In this document: in pieces, positions 5,231 through 7,010 of the stretch
Numbering within the stretch: position 1 is the first letter of the stretch
How the letters are laid out: every line of letters begins with the position of its first letter
NCBI GenBank assembly: GCA_035275625.1
Contig: DATEMK010000042.1
Span: 1 to 7,010 of the forward strand
Reading direction: 5' to 3'
Source: DATEMK01 sp035275625
GTDB lineage: Bacteria > Bacteroidota > Bacteroidia > AKYH767-A > OLB10
DNA length: 7,010 nucleotides
The notes under the pieces: model-generated
Told to the model about the DNA's origin: nothing
Database searches by the model: none
What the model saw: only the letters and a program-made list of their open reading frames with translations
Translations under genes and position numbers: made by a program

Positions 5231-7010
5231 CTAATTGCTCATCACTTTAGCAGCACCATTATCCCCTGCGGTAATTGTCCTTTTCCGTTCTCCGATCTGC
5301 TGACGCCACATGGCGTAATACAACCCTTTTTGTTCCAATAGCTCCTCATGCTTTCCGCATTCAATAATGTAACCCTTTTCCAAAACACAGATCTTATCTG
5401 CATGCATGATAGTGGAAAGACGGTGGGCAATGAGAATGGTGATATGATTTCTGTTCTTTGAAATATCACGGATGGTTTCGCTGATTTCTTCCTCGGTCAG
5501 CGAATCAAGTGATGACGTTGCTTCATCAAATACTAACAGGGTGGGTTGCCGTAAAAGGGCCCTTGCAATGGACAAACGTTGCTTTTCTCCACCGGAAACT
5601 TTTACTCCCCCCTCCCCGATCATGGTGTCAATTCCTTTGTCGGCACGTGCCAGCAAACTTTGGCATGCAGCTTTGTTGAGCACATCTATTATTTGTTCAT
5701 CCGTTGCCTGCGGATTCACAAACAATAAATTTTCTTTTATGGTTCCTGAAAAAAGCTGTGTGTCCTGTGTCACAAAACCGATCTGGCTTCTTAATTCATC
5801 CAGGTCAACTTCCGATTCAGGATGATGATTGTACAAAATTCTTCCCTGCTGCGGATGATACAAACCCACAAGAAGTTTTACTAAGGTAGTTTTACCCGAA
5901 CCTGAAGGACCTGCAAACGCAATGGTTTCTCCCAAGCCTGTCTGAAACGAAATATTATTTAAAGCATTGGACATTGCGCTTTGATGCTTGAAGCTTACAT
6001 TTTCAAATGTTAACCGGGTAATACCGCCAATCTTGACAGGATTTGAAGGCTTCGGCTCCTTTTTCATATTCATAATGTCTTCAAAATTTTTGAGCGACAC
6101 TTCTGTTTCACGGTAAATATTAATAATGTTACCCAGCTCCTGCAGCGGACCGAAAATGAAAAACGAATAAATAAAGAGTGAAAAGAATTCTCCAAAAGTT
6201 ATTTCTTTTTTGTAAACAAGAAACATCATGAAAAATAATAAGCAGTTGCGCAAAAGATTTACACATGTTCCCTGGATAAAACTTAATGACCGGATGTATT
6301 TTATTTTTTTTAATTCAAGCTTCAGAATTTTTTGTGTTGTTGCATTCAGGCGGCTTATTTCCTGCGAAGCAAGACCCAGGCTTTTTACCAGTTCAATATT
6401 TCGTAAAGATTCTGTGGTGCTTCCGGCCAATGCTGTTGTTTCAGCAACAATAACTTTTTGAATTGTTTTCACTTTCCTGCTCAGCACCGAACTTAAAATT
6501 CCCAGCAACGGAATCATTGAAATATAAACAATAGCAATAACAGGACTCACCTGGATGGAATACACAGCTACGAAAATTATTCCTACAACCGATGTGAAAA
6601 GAATATTGACAAATGCATTGATAAGCCTTTCTGAATCCGTTCTTACCTTTTGCAATTTGCCGAGCGTTTCACCGCTTCGCTGGTCCTCAAAAACCTGGTA
6701 AGGAAGTTCAAGAGAATGTGCTAATCCGTCAGCATAAATCTGGGCTCCCAATTTTTGGGTGATTTTATTTACATAAAAATCCTGGAAGTTTTTTGCGGTG
6801 CGTGAAACAAATGCCACTCCCATTGCGCCAAGCAAAAGCATTCCCGCGCCTTTCAGGAATTCATGCATTTCATATTGATCAGGCTTTGAAGCATAACGGT
6901 CAATTACCAATCTGAAAATGTATGGATCAAGTAAAGAAAAAACCTGGTTAACCGCAGCAAGAATTAATGAAAGAAAAACAAGACCCCGGTATTTTTTAAG
7001 ATATGAATAT
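5231..7010 (-). CDS. ABC exporter half-transporter (TMD-NBD fusion), N-terminus cut by right edge
   Basis: 592 codons are visible. The frame is open to the window edge, so the true start lies beyond 7010 and probably only a short N-terminal piece is missing. The TTG at 6910 is not the start, because it falls inside the end of the first membrane segment (VFLSLILAAVNQVFSLLDPY precedes it). In numbering from the edge, about six membrane segments lie at 8-27, 55-70, 137-154, 156-176, 247-266 and 275-290. The nucleotide-binding domain has Walker A GPSGSGKTT (367-375), Q-loop Q415, signature VSGGEKQR (471-478), Walker B LLVFDEATS (491-499, catalytic E496) and switch H529. All key residues are present, so it should be an active ATPase. 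One TMD plus one NBD means it works as a dimer. It is of the MsbA/BmrA exporter type; the substrate (lipid, drug or peptide) cannot be told. It is probably upstream in an operon with the Nudix and cyclophilin genes. Confidence 0.93.
   Translation of the reverse strand, partial: YSYLKKYRGLVFLSLILAAVNQVFSLLDPYIFRLVIDRYASKPDQYEMHEFLKGAGMLLLGAMGVAFVSRTAKNFQDFYVNKITQKLGAQIYADGLAHSLELPYQVFEDQRSGETLGKLQKVRTDSERLINAFVNILFTSVVGIIFVAVYSIQVSPVIAIVYISMIPLLGILSSVLSRKVKTIQKVIVAETTALAGSTTESLRNIELVKSLGLASQEISRLNATTQKILKLELKKIKYIRSLSFIQGTCVNLLRNCLLFFMMFLVYKKEITFGEFFSLFIYSFFIFGPLQELGNIINIYRETEVSLKNFEDIMNMKKEPKPSNPVKIGGITRLTFENVSFKHQSAMSNALNNISFQTGLGETIAFAGPSGSGKTTLVKLLVGLYHPQQGRILYNHHPESEVDLDELRSQIGFVTQDTQLFSGTIKENLLFVNPQATDEQIIDVLNKAACQSLLARADKGIDTMIGEGGVKVSGGEKQRLSIARALLRQPTLLVFDEATSSLDSLTEEEISETIRDISKNRNHITILIAHRLSTIMHADKICVLEKGYIIECGKHEELLEQKGLYYAMWRQQIGERKRTITAGDNGAAKVMSN

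Noticed and set aside
5472..5825. A 117-codon plus-strand frame opposite the ABC nucleotide-binding domain.
   Set aside because: It is the antisense shadow of a strongly conserved domain and its translation resembles no protein family.
6908..6910. TTG as the start of the ABC exporter.
   Set aside because: The frame stays open to the window edge, and the upstream codons encode the first membrane segment; the gene is simply cut by the edge.

Overview
The window looks like chromosomal DNA of a Bacteroidota species. The evidence is AT-rich coding sequence, an Omp28-type lipoprotein (a family typical of this phylum), mostly weak Shine-Dalgarno signals, and the style of the HAD and Nudix proteins. 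No phage, insertion sequence transposase, tRNA, rRNA or CRISPR array is visible.

Layout. Positions 1-129 (minus) hold the first 43 codons of a Nudix hydrolase that runs off the left edge. A compact repeat with a hairpin (137-189) lies just upstream of its start. Positions 190-309 are AT-rich with no gene or convincing promoter. Positions 310-1197 (plus) encode an Omp28-like surface lipoprotein with a thioredoxin-type CxxC motif, closed by a clear intrinsic terminator (about 1218-1248). Positions 1291-3249 (plus) encode a 652-residue GT-C-type membrane glycosyltransferase with a large C-terminal extracytoplasmic part. Its reading frame contains a run of eight G, and slippage there in either direction would stop translation within a few codons.

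The right half is transcribed leftwards. An ABC exporter (half-transporter, N-terminus cut by the right edge; 5231-7010), a CoA-pyrophosphatase-type Nudix hydrolase (4581-5207, TTG start with a good Shine-Dalgarno) and a cytoplasmic cyclophilin (4119-4559) are separated by only 21-23 bp and probably form one operon. A YjjG-type HAD nucleotidase (3271-3963) follows after a 155-bp gap. That gap is mostly filled by a 124-bp element with perfect 18-bp terminal inverted repeats. The HAD gene converges on the glycosyltransferase gene with a 21-bp gap and no clear terminator.

Functionally this is mostly housekeeping: nucleotide and CoA clean-up, protein folding, export and envelope glycosylation. 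I see no coherent new defence or biosynthetic system. The features most worth a second look are the G8 tract (possible phase variation), the architecture of the glycosyltransferase, and the two intergenic repeat elements, each built from tandem 8-bp units and each lying just upstream of a minus-strand start codon.
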